From: Nemertoderma westbladi
Taxonomy: Eukaryota; Xenacoelomorpha; Nemertodermatida; Nemertodermatidae
DNA length: 64,000 nt
Assembly: GCA_032718475.1 (NCBI GenBank)
Contig: JAUCBJ010002394.1
Coordinates: 16,003 to 80,002 of the forward strand
Reading direction: 5' to 3'
Shown here piece by piece: positions 1 through 10,802 of the stretch (position 1 is the first letter of the stretch; each line of letters opens with the position of its first letter). Under the pieces are notes generated by a model that had not been told where the DNA came from, made no database searches, and was given only the letters and a program-made list of their open reading frames with translations. Both the position numbers and the translations under genes were made by a program.

Positions 1-518
1 TTAAGACATTATGGCTTTTTTGGGATGCTGATCACGAATATGACATTTGAAAATATCGCACCTTGTTGATTACGGCTTTTTTGGATACGTGTTAATGTGC
101 GGCACGAAAAATACAAGTAGCACAAGTTTCATAATGAAAAATCACTACCAAATCAACCTGATTTTATAACATTTGGGTTTTTTGGGATGCTGATCACGAA
201 TATGACACTGAAAAATATCGCACCTTGTTGATTACGCTTTTTTTGGATACGTGTCAATGTGCGGCACGAAAAATACAAGTAGCACAAATTTCATAATGAA
301 AAATCATTACCAAATCAACCTAAATTTATAACATTTGGGGTTTTTTGGGATGCTGATCATAATATGACACTGAAAAATATCGTACCTTGTTGATTACTGC
401 TTTTTTTTAGATATGTGTCATTGTGCGGCACAAAAAATACAAATGGCACAAATTTCATAATGAAAAATCATTACCCAATCAACCTGATTTTATGACATTA
501 TGGGTTTTTTGGGATGCT
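1..518. repeat. 163-bp tandem repeat, about 3.2 copies
   Basis: The anchor GGGATGCTGATCACGAATAT recurs at 22 and 184, with diverged forms at 347 and 511, giving periods of 162, 163 and 164 bp. Each unit also carries a GCACCTTGTTGATTAC stretch and an AT-rich tail. The array ends where the antisense 3' part of a LINE begins. No coding potential is seen. The array continues off the left edge, so its true length is unknown. Confidence 0.85.
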
Positions 519-522
519 GATA

Positions 523-3041
523 CGACAAAATTGCACCGCCACAACTCCCTATCACCCATGACATTTGCTAGATCATCCGCATCTTCAAGGCCAGTGTCCT
601 TTAAGATGCATCTCAAGAAAGTCATGGGCTGTCCACCATGCTTATTCACTCCATGAGGCTGCCAAAGTACAAGATTATCCACTGGCATTGTGCATTGTAC
701 TTGACACAATGAACCTGGCGTAGCATTCTTGTGAATGTGACATCCAGAGATTTGATGTCCTCAGCAGTTAGAGCCCAGCATGGACTCCCATAGAGGAGTA
801 CTGGAACTACTGCTGCTCTAAATAATCGGACCTTAAGTTTCCGATTATTTCTCGGTGACTTCCAAATACTGGAAAGCCTATTCAAGGCTGCCCATGCCTT
901 TGCCTTACGTATTCGAAGGTCCTCACCTGACTTCCGGATCCATGATCCCAGGTAACAGAAGTCATCCACATGCTCATATGCTCAAGCATACCATCATTTG
1001 CGCTTATGCTCATCTGATCAGAGACTTGCTGAGGACTTTCAAAGTTAAATGTCAAAATTTTGGTCTTTCTGGAGTTAATAAAAAGACCAACACTAGAAGC
1101 AGCAGGTTCTAATGAGCTGAGGAGCTGTTGGGCTCCCTCCAGTGATTCTGAGAGTACTCTTAAGTCATCAGCAAAGTCTAGATCAGATAGGTACTTGGCA
1201 GGATTTCCTCGACTTCTGTAGCCAGTAGGTGGAGTTATCATCACCCCATCATCATTATGATGATCTAAGGATATGCATAGAACATAGTCAACAACAATTA
1301 TGAACAAGAATGGTGCAAGTGTGTCTCCCTGGAGGACGCCCCATAACACTTCAAATGGTTCTGTGTCACCGTCAACAGTAGACACAAATGTTGTCGAACC
1401 ATTGTATACTGATCTGATTGCTGCAATAATTTCAGCAGGAATCCCATATAATGAAAGTATGCTGAACATACGTGAGCGAGAGACTGAATCAAAAGCCTTG
1501 AAGAAGTCAACAAAGACAACAGCCAGATGCCTGTCTTTCCTTTTTGATAACTCTTCAATTATCCTTCTAAGTGCCAAAATGGGCTCCATGGTCCCACGAC
1601 CTTTACGGAACCCATTCTGATTTCCACGGAGCAGTCTCTCAATAGGATCCCTGATGCGATTTAATATAATTATATTGCCTTTCTTGGAAACTGGCACCAA
1701 CTTATTTGTTTTCATTTCTTGTCGGACTCTTGTTGTTCGGTACATGTCTACTATGATGGGATAGATGAGCTTTAAACACTCAGATATTTTAAAGACCTCA
1801 GGGGGTACACAATCTACTCCACTAGCACGATTGGTCTTAATGCTCTTTGCAGCAGCCTTCACTTCTGCAAAGGAGATATCACCAATGGGAATATCTGGGA
1901 GTACAGACTCAGACACTTTTACTTCTATAAAGTTATCAGGCAATTCCCTGTCATTATTGAGGAGCTTTTCAAAGTGGGCCTTCCAACCATTGAGGCGATC
2001 AGCTGGTGATTCAGCCTTAACCTTGGTGGTTGGTTGGCTTTTTCGACCAGCAAGCAAGTTGATCGATCTCCATGCCTGGGATGATTGCCTGCTGTCGTCA
2101 GCATCATTGATGGCATCAACCTGTTGGTTTATTAGCTCCTGTAAATTAACAGAGTACTGCCTGTTGAGGGACCTAGATGCAGCCTTAACTGCATTCTTGG
2201 CCGCTGTAGTCTGTTTGAGTCAGGTCTCTTTCTGCACCCTGTAGAGGTCATTTTGGCACTTCTGAATTTTGTTGTCAGTCCAGGGGGCCCGTTTCCTGTT
2301 TTGAGGGTATACAGGAAATGTTTCTGCAGCTGCTAACTTAACTGCCTCTGTGAAGGCAGTATAGCCCTCACAGTGATCTGCCGCCTCAGATGCAAGAACC
2401 TCATACCTGTTGCTCAGCTGTAGTGTGAAGCTAGATCTCACACTTGGCTGTTGCAACAGAGAGGACCAGTCTTGCCGCATCAAGGCAGATTTCGTTGTTC
2501 TGCTAGCACACAGACTAAGTCTTACCTTGGCCACAATAAGGCGGTGATCACTGGAGAAGGGTCGTAGTGTAAATGCATTACAGTCTTGTATAGAGCTCCT
2601 GTATTTCCTACGAAACAGGATATGGTCTTTCTGGGACTTGTGACCACTGGGTCCACTATTTGTCCATAGCTTTCCAGTTCGCTTTTTGAACTGGGTTCCA
2701 GCCGAAAACAATCCATTTCCAGAGATAAAATCCTGAAGATGGTCGGAATTTCGGTTAACACTATTGCTATAGACCCAGGCCAATGTAGGTGATTGATGCA
2801 GACTTCCATTAAAGTCTCCCAGGAATGTTAAGAATGCATGCTGATCCACTCCATCAGTAGCTGCTTGTAAATTCTGGTAGAAATTTTCCACCTGCTCTAC
2901 AGGGGCAACACTAGTTGGAGAGTAGCACACAATCAGAACCACCTAAGGAAACTTCTTAGCCAGTCTTCCAGAATATGAGAAGTGGCAACGGATGATGCGG
3001 TTAGAGATTTGGTCTATTTTGTCCAATGCTGCATGTGCAGT
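523..3041 (-). mobile_element. LINE family A, copy 1, truncated and decayed
   Basis: This is a minus-strand copy of the non-LTR retrotransposon whose intact ORF lies at 18035-20932. Reading leftwards from 3041 there are pieces of APE-type endonuclease (2220-2942, with the GDFN motif), a linker, reverse transcriptase (882-2057, with motif A FVDF..AFDS and the FADD box) and the C-terminal region (646-969). The reading frame is broken several times. About 60 bp is deleted near 1660, removing some 21 residues of the first RT motifs. The copy is truncated at its 5' end near 3041 and lacks the usual 3' (TAG)n tail at 523, where it meets the 163-bp repeat. It is not functional. Confidence 0.92.
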
Positions 3042-3292
3042 TGGATTAATCAATTATTATAAACAAATATAGCAGTGCTGCCAGTTACAGCTGTACAGCA
3101 GTACAGCAGTCCAATAACAAACTAGTAGGTAGTACAGGCAGTACACAGTAACAGTACAGGACTACATAATAAGAGAAGCAGACATTACTAATATTACACC
3201 ATGCCTCCCTTCACCCTTGAGTTTAACATTTCTCTATCATTTCAGTACCATAGTACAATAATACTGTTTTACTCCATGCCTCCCTTCACCCT
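3042..3292 (-). mobile_element. Gypsy LTR remnant with two polypurine tracts
   Basis: Read on the minus strand, a purine-rich GGGTGAAGGGAGGCATGG lies just upstream of TGTAATATTAG, the arrangement expected for a polypurine tract followed by an LTR starting in TG. A second copy of the same tract lies about 76 bp away (3198-3217 and 3274-3293). The LTR part (3042-3200) has GTACAGCAGTACAGCAG-type simple repeats and is cut by the 5' end of the LINE at 3041. It belongs with the Gypsy pol remnant to its right. The LTR end was not matched to a second LTR, so the limits are approximate. Confidence 0.5.
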
Positions 3293-5890
3293 TACAGTTA
3301 CTCATATATGCTGGATCCATTCCTTGCAAGCGACAGCTTCAACGTGGTGGTGGGTGACGTTTGAACCGAATAACCTAACGTGACTGGGTTGGGTCTGGTC
3401 GCCCATCATTGTCATCATTGGTGTCGCCATACGACTTATTAACAAGCTGTTGATTGGTGCTGTCTGAGTCTGGTTCAAGTATGGGCCGAAGAAAGCGGCG
3501 ATTGCACCAATAGACCGTTCCATTGTCTGCCTTTACTTTATAACTTCATCCCCGATAATTTTGATACATTATTGTGCCTGTCATTTCCCACGTACCCGAT
3601 TTATTTGATTGAATACGAACTCTATCATTGATTTGTAGTGGTTTCAATAACCTGGAGCCACGACCCCATAATTTGGATGATTTCTCTGACAGAATCTCTC
3701 GTTTATGATCAGCTTCTTCAATTTCCACGAATGTAACATGACTATAATTTAGTTTCGGTATATGTGTCCTGGTTGTGTAACCAACCCATCTCTGAGCTGG
3801 ACTCATACCATCATTCTTTGGCATATTGTAGAATTCCAGTAAAGTTTGTTGAAATTGATGGAGTTTACATCTCGATCGACTTTTATTACAAGAGATTTCA
3901 TCGCGTTTACTGCAGATTCTGCATGACCGTTAGATAGGTGGTTGTAGGGTGATGAAGGGTTATATGATATACCATTGTTATTGCAGAACGTTATGAACTC
4001 GTTCGATTTAAATTGGGGTCCATTGTCGGTTGTTAACCGACATGGTATACCAAAATCCCGCATCCCGCATAGAAATGTTTAATGACAACGGCTGTGGTGA
4101 TGCCAGTAAGACCGTTCTTGCCACATAAATAAATACATGGCCATCCTGAATATTTGTCCATGATCACTAGGTAACTCCATTCTTCATTCTCAAAGAGATC
4201 TGCTGATTTGCTGTTACCAGGGATTGTTGGTAGTGGGTGGTGTTTGAGTGGCTCAGCTCTTTGGCTGCCCTTTATGTGTTTCACACTCATTGCATCTACT
4301 GATGATGTTAGTTACGTCATTAGTAAGACCAGGCCAATAGATCATTTGGTGAGCACGATGCAACATACGTTCTCGTCCCTGATGGGCGCTATGGAGATGA
4401 TTAAGGACTCCACGACGCATTGTTGTAGGAATTATTATGCGAGATCCATTTAATACAATGTTCCCAAATAGTGATAATTGGTGGCGTATTGTCCAATAGA
4501 GAGAGTTCGCGATCTAGGTCTTTTTTTAATGCTGGGAATCCTGTATTAACCATCTGATATAATTTCTTGATAACTGGGTCTCTGGTTGATTCGTGGTCAT
4601 TATTTTCTATGTGCAGGTCATCTGCAGTTCCATTACCCCCAGTTTCAACTATTGTATTTATCATATCCCCAATGGATGACTCAATACTGTGGGTAAGTTG
4701 CTCGCTCATCCGAGGTGTCTGGCTTGTCCACTGGGTACTGTGAAAACACGTATGAAACCGTATGATCTGTCCCTTTCCACCATGTTGCAGTTAGGTTTTC
4801 GCATGACAAATGTTCACCAAGGCGAACAATGCATGGCGATGGTAATTCCGACAGTGATTTTTGATTCAATATGGATATAAGAGGTTGGTGATCGGCGACC
4901 AGGCAATACTTGGCACCTCACAAAAATAAGTGGCACTTGCGAACTGCCCAGACGACAGCTAGTAACTCAGCCTCTGTTGCAGAGTATCGTGATTCTGTGG
5001 CTGTGACTGTTCTAGAACCACATGCGAGTAAACGAATTGGTTCCCCTATGTGTGGCTGCTACCATAGAGCATAGCCCAATCTGTGAGACTGAGCAGCATC
5101 TGTCTCCAAAACTAATGGTGCCCCATAGGTGAAATTAGCCAAAATCCTCAGTGATGTTAGCTCCGCTCCAGGATAATTTTATTAAATGCTTCTTGTTGCG
5201 GTGCCTCCCATATGAATGGTGTATCTTTAGAAAGGATTGCATTGATATGAGTGGCTAATGTTGCTAGATCAGCAGTGAACTTGCTAAACTGTTGAATTAG
5301 CCCATAGAACAAGCATACATCAGTTTTATTTTGTGGTATGGGGGAGTACTTCAGTGCTTTGACAAGATCTGGTATTATGGTGTAACCACCTGATGTGATA
5401 CGGTATCCATACCAGTCGATCTCCTTCTCACCATATATGAACTTATTCCAATTCAGAGTAATGCCATACTCCTGACATCGATTAAGAACAGCTTTTACTC
5501 GGTGATAATGTTCAGTGGGGCTTTTATCATAAATAATGATGTCTTCTACAATTTTCCGCACATTATCTATTTGATCGAATGCTTCGTCTCCCCGCACATC
5601 GTGTTCGTCCCCAGCTGAGATCAACCCCATAGGGTTCTGCAGATATAGATAATGGCCCCATGGGGTAATGAACATTGTGAGTGGGACACTGTCCGGGTGT
5701 AGTGGTACTTGCCAGTACCCATGACTTACATCTAAAGTAGTGAAAAATCTCATCCCAGGACTGATTTGATCAACCTCGTGAGCAGGTTATCTTAGATGGG
5801 TATCCAGGCCGCTGAACTGCTTGATTAAGTTTGGCGTCTTCGATATGTTTGACATATAGGAAAAAACCATGAAATCAGCACCATTCTAAA
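3293..5890 (-). pseudogene. Ty3/Gypsy pol remnant (RT, RNase H, integrase)
   Basis: On the minus strand, 5157-5753 encodes Ty3/Gypsy reverse transcriptase (TLDVSHGYWQVPL, the FITPWG region), followed by RNase H at about 4860-5160 (ETDAAQSHRLGYALW, then TATESRYSATEAELLAVVWA). Integrase follows: the first part of the core at 4033-4290 (VIMDKYSGWP), the DNGPQF and HAES region at 3803-4063, and a C-terminal basic region at 3546-3824. The frame is broken at many points. The catalytic YVDD-type box reads VEDII, so the first aspartate of the pair is glutamate. The element is dead. No gag or 5' LTR was recognised beyond 5890. Confidence 0.9.
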
Positions 5891-6905
5891 ACCTCAGTAG
5901 CCAAACTGTATGGCCATGGCTAATTTACCACGTTTGAAAAAAGTGCTACTTGCACTTTTGGTGCTCTTTTAGTATCGATTGATAAAAAAAATAAAAATTT
6001 TGCTTCTAATCTTGCTATCGATTACTAATAATGAATTCAACAAAAAAAAGGGTAGTATGGTTTAATGGTTATACCAAAGTCTTTGAAAGTTTGAAGGGTG
6101 ATGTATTTTGTGTAATTTCATAAATTCCAAAAGGTGTTGATATTGTATTGGTGCCAGGAAATCCTCATATCTCGAAAACTACGGGAGCTATTAAATTGTT
6201 ATCGATCTCATCTGAAAGAGGATATAATTTTAGTTAGGGACGAGTACTTTCGACGCGCATGACATATTGTTTCAGGGATTCTACCTAAGAGAAATAACTG
6301 GCCCACTAAATTTAGGGGCTTTGCAGCAGCTTGGCGGGTCGTATCTGTACCACTCACTTAATTTGAGTAATTAAAGCTAAGCTGGTGCACATTGCGTTAT
6401 TAAACCCAACCCCAAGTATTTCAGTCCAAATTTAAACAATAATAAGGTGCGTTTTGTGACGTCCCTAATTTGAATAATCACTTACAGTATTATCTACTTA
6501 ATCACCCAACTTAATCACTTAATCCACTTAACTTATTCACCTATTACACTAAATTTTGGCTGAAATAGTTGGTTCTAATTATTAGACTAAAGCATACACA
6601 ATTAACGTTCTGATCATAACACATTAACAAAACACCTATAATTAAAACAATTAATTATTATAATTCTATAGTTAATAAAAACAGTACATCATTCGGGGGA
6701 TGGAATTTATAGGTCATCTAATTAATTGTTTGAAGATTAGCAAATAATACGATGTAATTGCATTGATAAAACCCATAAATAAAACTTGGATATAAAATGT
6801 AAAATCGGGATGCAAAAGATCACTTTCTGAGCTACGAAAGGAAAATTGGATACAACTTATCTGGATACAAGCGGTCCGTTTACCTTACAAAATGAAAAAT
6901 ACGAA
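5891..6905. other. AT-rich sequence with no recognised gene
   Basis: About 1 kb without an ORF of interest in either strand. It contains A/T homopolymers and TAATTA-type low-complexity blocks. It probably belongs to intergenic DNA or an intron upstream of the host exon at 7152. Confidence 0.6.
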
Positions 6906-6925
6906 TGTGCGAAGTTAAGAACAGT

Positions 6926-7066
6926 CGGGGGGGAAGTGTCCGGGAGGGAAGTATCTGGGGGGAAGTGTCCGGGGAGGAAGTGTCTGGGGGGGAAGTGTCC
7001 TACTTGAGCGGGGGGGAACTGTCCGGGGTGGGGGGGGGGGGGGAAGTGTCCGCGGGGGAAGTGTCC
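6926..7066 (+). repeat. G-rich minisatellite (GGGGAAGTGTCC units)
   Basis: Irregular repeats of a G4-6 AAGTGTCC unit run across this stretch and include a run of about 12 G near 7030. Many closely spaced G-tracts of three or more would allow G-quadruplex folding on the plus strand. It ends about 85 bp before the splice acceptor of the host exon. The ORFs across it are repeat artefacts rich in Pro/Arg/Thr or Gly/Glu/Val. Confidence 0.8.
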
Positions 7067-7151
7067 GAACACCTTTTCCCTGTATTTTGGGCCTAAGGCC
7101 TTTGAGGACAGCCTTTGCTCTAGTAATGGTCTTAATCATTTGCTTTTTCAG

Positions 7152-7318
7152 TGTGTGATGAAATGGTGTTCAAAATTGTTGCTGGATCAGGGATAAGCGA
7201 CAGTCATCTTTTATGGCTTGGAAGTGGAACAACAGGCTCTATTAATGATGCAAACCTCAACAGTTACGCGAATTATAAGTCGCCTTATGCAAACACAGCC
7301 TGGTCGGATGTTAAAAAG
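7152..7318 (+). CDS. Internal exon of a host gene (candidate)
   Basis: A pyrimidine-rich TTTGCTTTTTCAG acceptor ends at 7151. The reading frame MVFKIVAGSG...LLWLGSGTTG...YANYKSPYANTAWSDVKK then stays open to a possible donor AAG/GTTAGA after 7318. The donor is weak, and the frame stops shortly after it at 7334. The peptide resembles, from memory, a recurrent extracellular domain of marine invertebrate proteins (pattern VFK.VAG...LW...YK); I cannot name the family. The exon enters in phase (two bases finish a codon) and leaves in phase 0. The exon at 59446 starts in phase 0 with a peptide that would continue this domain (VKIVLYNSDGN). The two may be adjacent exons, with all the mobile DNA between them in one intron. 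Confidence 0.6.
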
Positions 7319-8358
7319 GTTAGATTGATCGACTAGGTAAATGATAAATAGTACCCTGCCTGTACAGTTACATTGTACAATACATACAACCATTCTACCA
7401 TATTATACCATACTACCCATTCTCCCTCCAGAATGATAAATTACCTGTTGACTGGTATGGTAGTTTTTCAGAATAGTTAGTCTAGTGATTCTTCCTTGTG
7501 CATGTAGCATGGCTAGATTATATATTGTATTTTCATATATAATGTATTTTTAAAAGTTTCCCTTTTATATACATATTGCAATGCGCTGTCCAAGTTTTAC
7601 CATATCATTATTTTGGCTTGGGATCATCTCCTACGCCGACGATATATTAATTGTAGGAAGAACTCCGATTTCAGGTTTTCATTTCAGACATTTCACCCTC
7701 TAGCGGCAGACTGAGGAATTGCAAATTGGTCAGAGTTCTCCACAAAAACGCAGTCTATGTTGTAGTAGACCTCTGCAAAGTATCAGCATAAAATCATTAT
7801 TAATAACGAAATGGGTGAAGGTTTTCACTTTCAGACATTGGGCACCCTAGTGGCAGACAGAGGAATTGCAGATTGGTCAGAGTTCTCCACAAACACGCAG
7901 CCTATGGTGTAGTAGACCTCTGCCAAAATGAAAACCAAAAATATTGTGTCGCCCTACTATATGTACTTACTTATTCGTCCCTGCTATGCAATTTATTCTG
8001 TGTGTAAATCGAACTCTATGACAACTATTGTGTAATTTGTACACATTTTTATTATGATGTCGCCGTGTGCGAATGAAATAAATGAATAATAATGTTAGGC
8101 CTACCAGCGGATTATCAGGATTCAGCATTTGAGAGTGCTGCCTTGTTGTACAGAAAGAAAACTAAGTCTATTCCTATTGGCCGCAGCCTATGGTAATACT
8201 TTGATCTATAATTCCCACATTCCCATGTGTGGAGCATTCACCATCCATGCCAAACCCATTTTGTTGTAATATATATTTCAGTCCAAAGAACCATAATCTT
8301 CACGCTTAATCACCAATTATTAGTGTGTAGCTTGTAGTTGAATCTAATTAGATGAGTG
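7319..8358. other. Intron-like sequence with two diverged CTCF-like repeats
   Basis: No gene is seen. Two diverged copies of a roughly 110-bp sequence lie at about 7670-7784 and 7816-7927; both contain GGTCAGAGTTCTCCACAAA and GTAGTAGACCTCTGC. Each carries CCCTCTAGCGGCAG or CCCTAGTGGCAG, the reverse complement of the CTGCCGCTAGAGGG motif repeated at 57716-58616. The rest is AT-rich. Confidence 0.6.
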
Positions 8359-8791
8359 AACCCAAAGGCTCCTCTGCTCATTGGATCAGTTTGCTTCTAA
8401 TGTTGGACTTTTTGTAAACACCAATAAAACCAAAATTATGACCGTGCACCTTGACAGCCCTCAAGAAATGTCTGATCATACCCCCCTGGGATGGTTTGCT
8501 TGGGCAAGTGGAAGACTTCTGCTACTTGTGATCATGGATCCGAGAGTCATGTCGCCGTGAGGACCAACCAGTGCATAATCTTGTGCTTTGGCGGCCTCAT
8601 TTAGTGAATAAGCATAGTGGACAGCTCAATAATTTCTTGAGACACATCTCAAGGTCTGATATTTTAGTGATGATAGGGTGTTGTGGTGGCGCAATTTTGT
8701 CGACAAGCCGGCACAGCATTCTTATACAGCATAATTCATATGTAATGCAGCTGAAATGCAGAATGCCGATTGTAGTAGTAGTAGTAGTAGT
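8359..8791 (+). mobile_element. LINE family A fragment with (TAG)n tail
   Basis: The sequence matches the late-RT and C-terminal parts of the LINE at 18035-20932 (GCTCCTCTGCTCATT, then the GACCAACCAGTGCATAAT block). A large internal deletion near 8550 joins the DDFCYLGSWI-coding region to the last 200 bp. It ends in GCCGATTGTAGTAGTAG, about six TAG repeats, the usual 3' tail of this family. The sequence is strongly diverged and non-coding. Confidence 0.85.
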
Positions 8792-8883
8792 TAATGCTTT
8801 GCCAATGAGATATTTCGACCATCTTTAATTAAATGATGTTCACCAAAGTGTTGTGATGTCATGTCATTGTTATTAATGATGTT

Positions 8884-9580
8884 GTATACGATGGTTTGAC
8901 AACATTTGTGTCTACTGTTGACGGTGACACAGAACCATTTTAAGTGTTATGGTGAGTACTCCAAGGAGACACTTGCACCCTTCTTGTTCATAATTGTGGT
9001 TGACTATGTTCTACTCATGTCATTAGATCATCACAATGATGATGGGGTGATGATAACTCCACCTACTGGCCCCAGAAGTCGAGGAAACCCAACAAGTACC
9101 TAACTGATCTTGACTTTGCTGATAACTTAGGAGTACTACTCTCAGAATCACTCAGAATCAACTGTTGAGGACACCAAATCTCCGGATGGCACATTCAAAA
9201 GAATTCTACGCCGCGTTCATTGTGTCAAGTACAATGGGCACATCTCCAACCAGACACTATATAACATTGCAGGTGTCTCATTGGTTCCCCCAAGCATGAC
9301 ACAATAACAAAGTCGCCTCCGCCTTGCAAGACATTGTTTTCTCTGTTAGGACCAGCCAGTGCATAATATTGTGCTTTGGCAGCCTCATGGAGTGAATAAG
9401 CATGGTGGACAGCCCATGACTTTCTTGAGACGCATCTTAAAGGACACTGGCCTTGAAGAAACGGATGATCTACCAAATGTCATGGGTGATAGGGAGTTGT
9501 GGCGGCGCAATTTTGTCGACAAGCCGACACACCATTTTTAAAAATTCAGCTTCAATGCAGAATGCCGATCCTAGTATTAG
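8884..9580 (+). mobile_element. LINE family A fragment, internally deleted
   Basis: Homologous to the RT region starting at TATACGATGGTT of the intact LINE, through the FLFIIVVDYVL and DFADN blocks. A jump near 9150 leads to the C-terminal VHNIVLWQPHGVNKHGG segment and the 3' end AATGCCGATCCTAGTA. Frameshifts and stops break it throughout, and FADD reads FADN. It is an old, dead copy. Confidence 0.88.
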
Positions 9581-10802
9581 CCTGAGGGATAAAGCTACTA
9601 AAGCTCAGAAGCTGTAGACTGGTAGTGATACAAGTCTGTACAGCAGGGTAGGCCCTACAGTATATATTTGTGTTCTTTTCTGTCTTTATGTTTAATATGT
9701 TAGTTGGACTCGGTACGGAAATGAATATTGATTTTATTTGAATTAAAATAAAGCCGGCTTTAAATAAAACTGTTATTTTGTAACTACACAGTAAGTTATT
9801 GATTGCGGTAATGTAAATCGAAAACAGGCTTTATATATAGGCGTAACGGAGATACAGTATATGCGAAACCGGAATGCAAATTTCCCTGGCCACCTTTCAG
9901 TACTCGAACCCACTATAAATATTACTATAAATGGTCCCGCATGCACCATAATTATTAATTTTTTTCTGTATTCTGTATAAAGTAAAGAGTTTATCTCACG
10001 CAGGGGTCAAGTATAGGAATGAGCATAACAAGTTAGTGAATATTCTAATAAGCTCAAATTTCTATGAAACTTCGTTGTTTCTTCGTTGAAACTTTTATAT
10101 CATGAAACGTTTATATAACCCGTGAATGTGTCAGGAAACTCAATAAATATTTCAGATCCTACGCTGACTTGACTCCAAATGTCCCATTTGGATACAGTGG
10201 GGCACTGACTCTATTTTGATCCAGTTTACAAAAGGTTTTCGAAAATTAGTAGGCCTATTAGTGGTCCTATACCTAGTACCTACTATATTTTTTTTCACAT
10301 TAAAGGTTCTTGCTGCATGATGTGTTCTACAGTAAATATGGATCTGGGCGCCTATAGTTTAATAAAAAAACCTTTTTCACCAAAATAAAAAAACACATTT
10401 ATCCAAAATATAGGGAAATGATTGCATGAAATTTGCCGGTATCTACTGTACTTATACAGTATTTAGTGCTGCATTATTTAATCATTCTGAAGGCACAAAT
10501 ACATTTTAATGATTTAATATATATTGATATATAATTAATCAGTTAATCCCACTAAAATACCAAGCCCCATTTACTTCACTTGCTCCCAAAAAAAACCCTA
10601 ATATTTGTTAATAAATGTTAATAATGCGGAATAAAACATTTACTACTACTAGGTCCTCATAAAGTGTGTGATAACTACGCCTTTCCACCCAATCACGAAG
10701 GACTGCTGTTGCAAATATAGCAATGAAATATCGATAACTAGATATCATGAATTGCAAAAAAGGTGAACCACCTATTGCTCAGCTTGAGACAAATCTAATA
10801 TT
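9581..10802. other. Non-coding intron-like sequence
   Basis: About 1.2 kb with no supported gene. It is AT-rich, with A and T runs, and has no recognised repeat structure or RNA gene. It lies between a family A scrap and the 3' end of the family B LINE. Confidence 0.55.

Noticed and set aside
6051-6085. tRNA-like box A (GTATGGTTTAATGG)
   Set aside because: No box B or cloverleaf partner within 80 bp.
6857-7139. Pro/Gly-rich ORFs
   Set aside because: Artefacts of the G-rich minisatellite.
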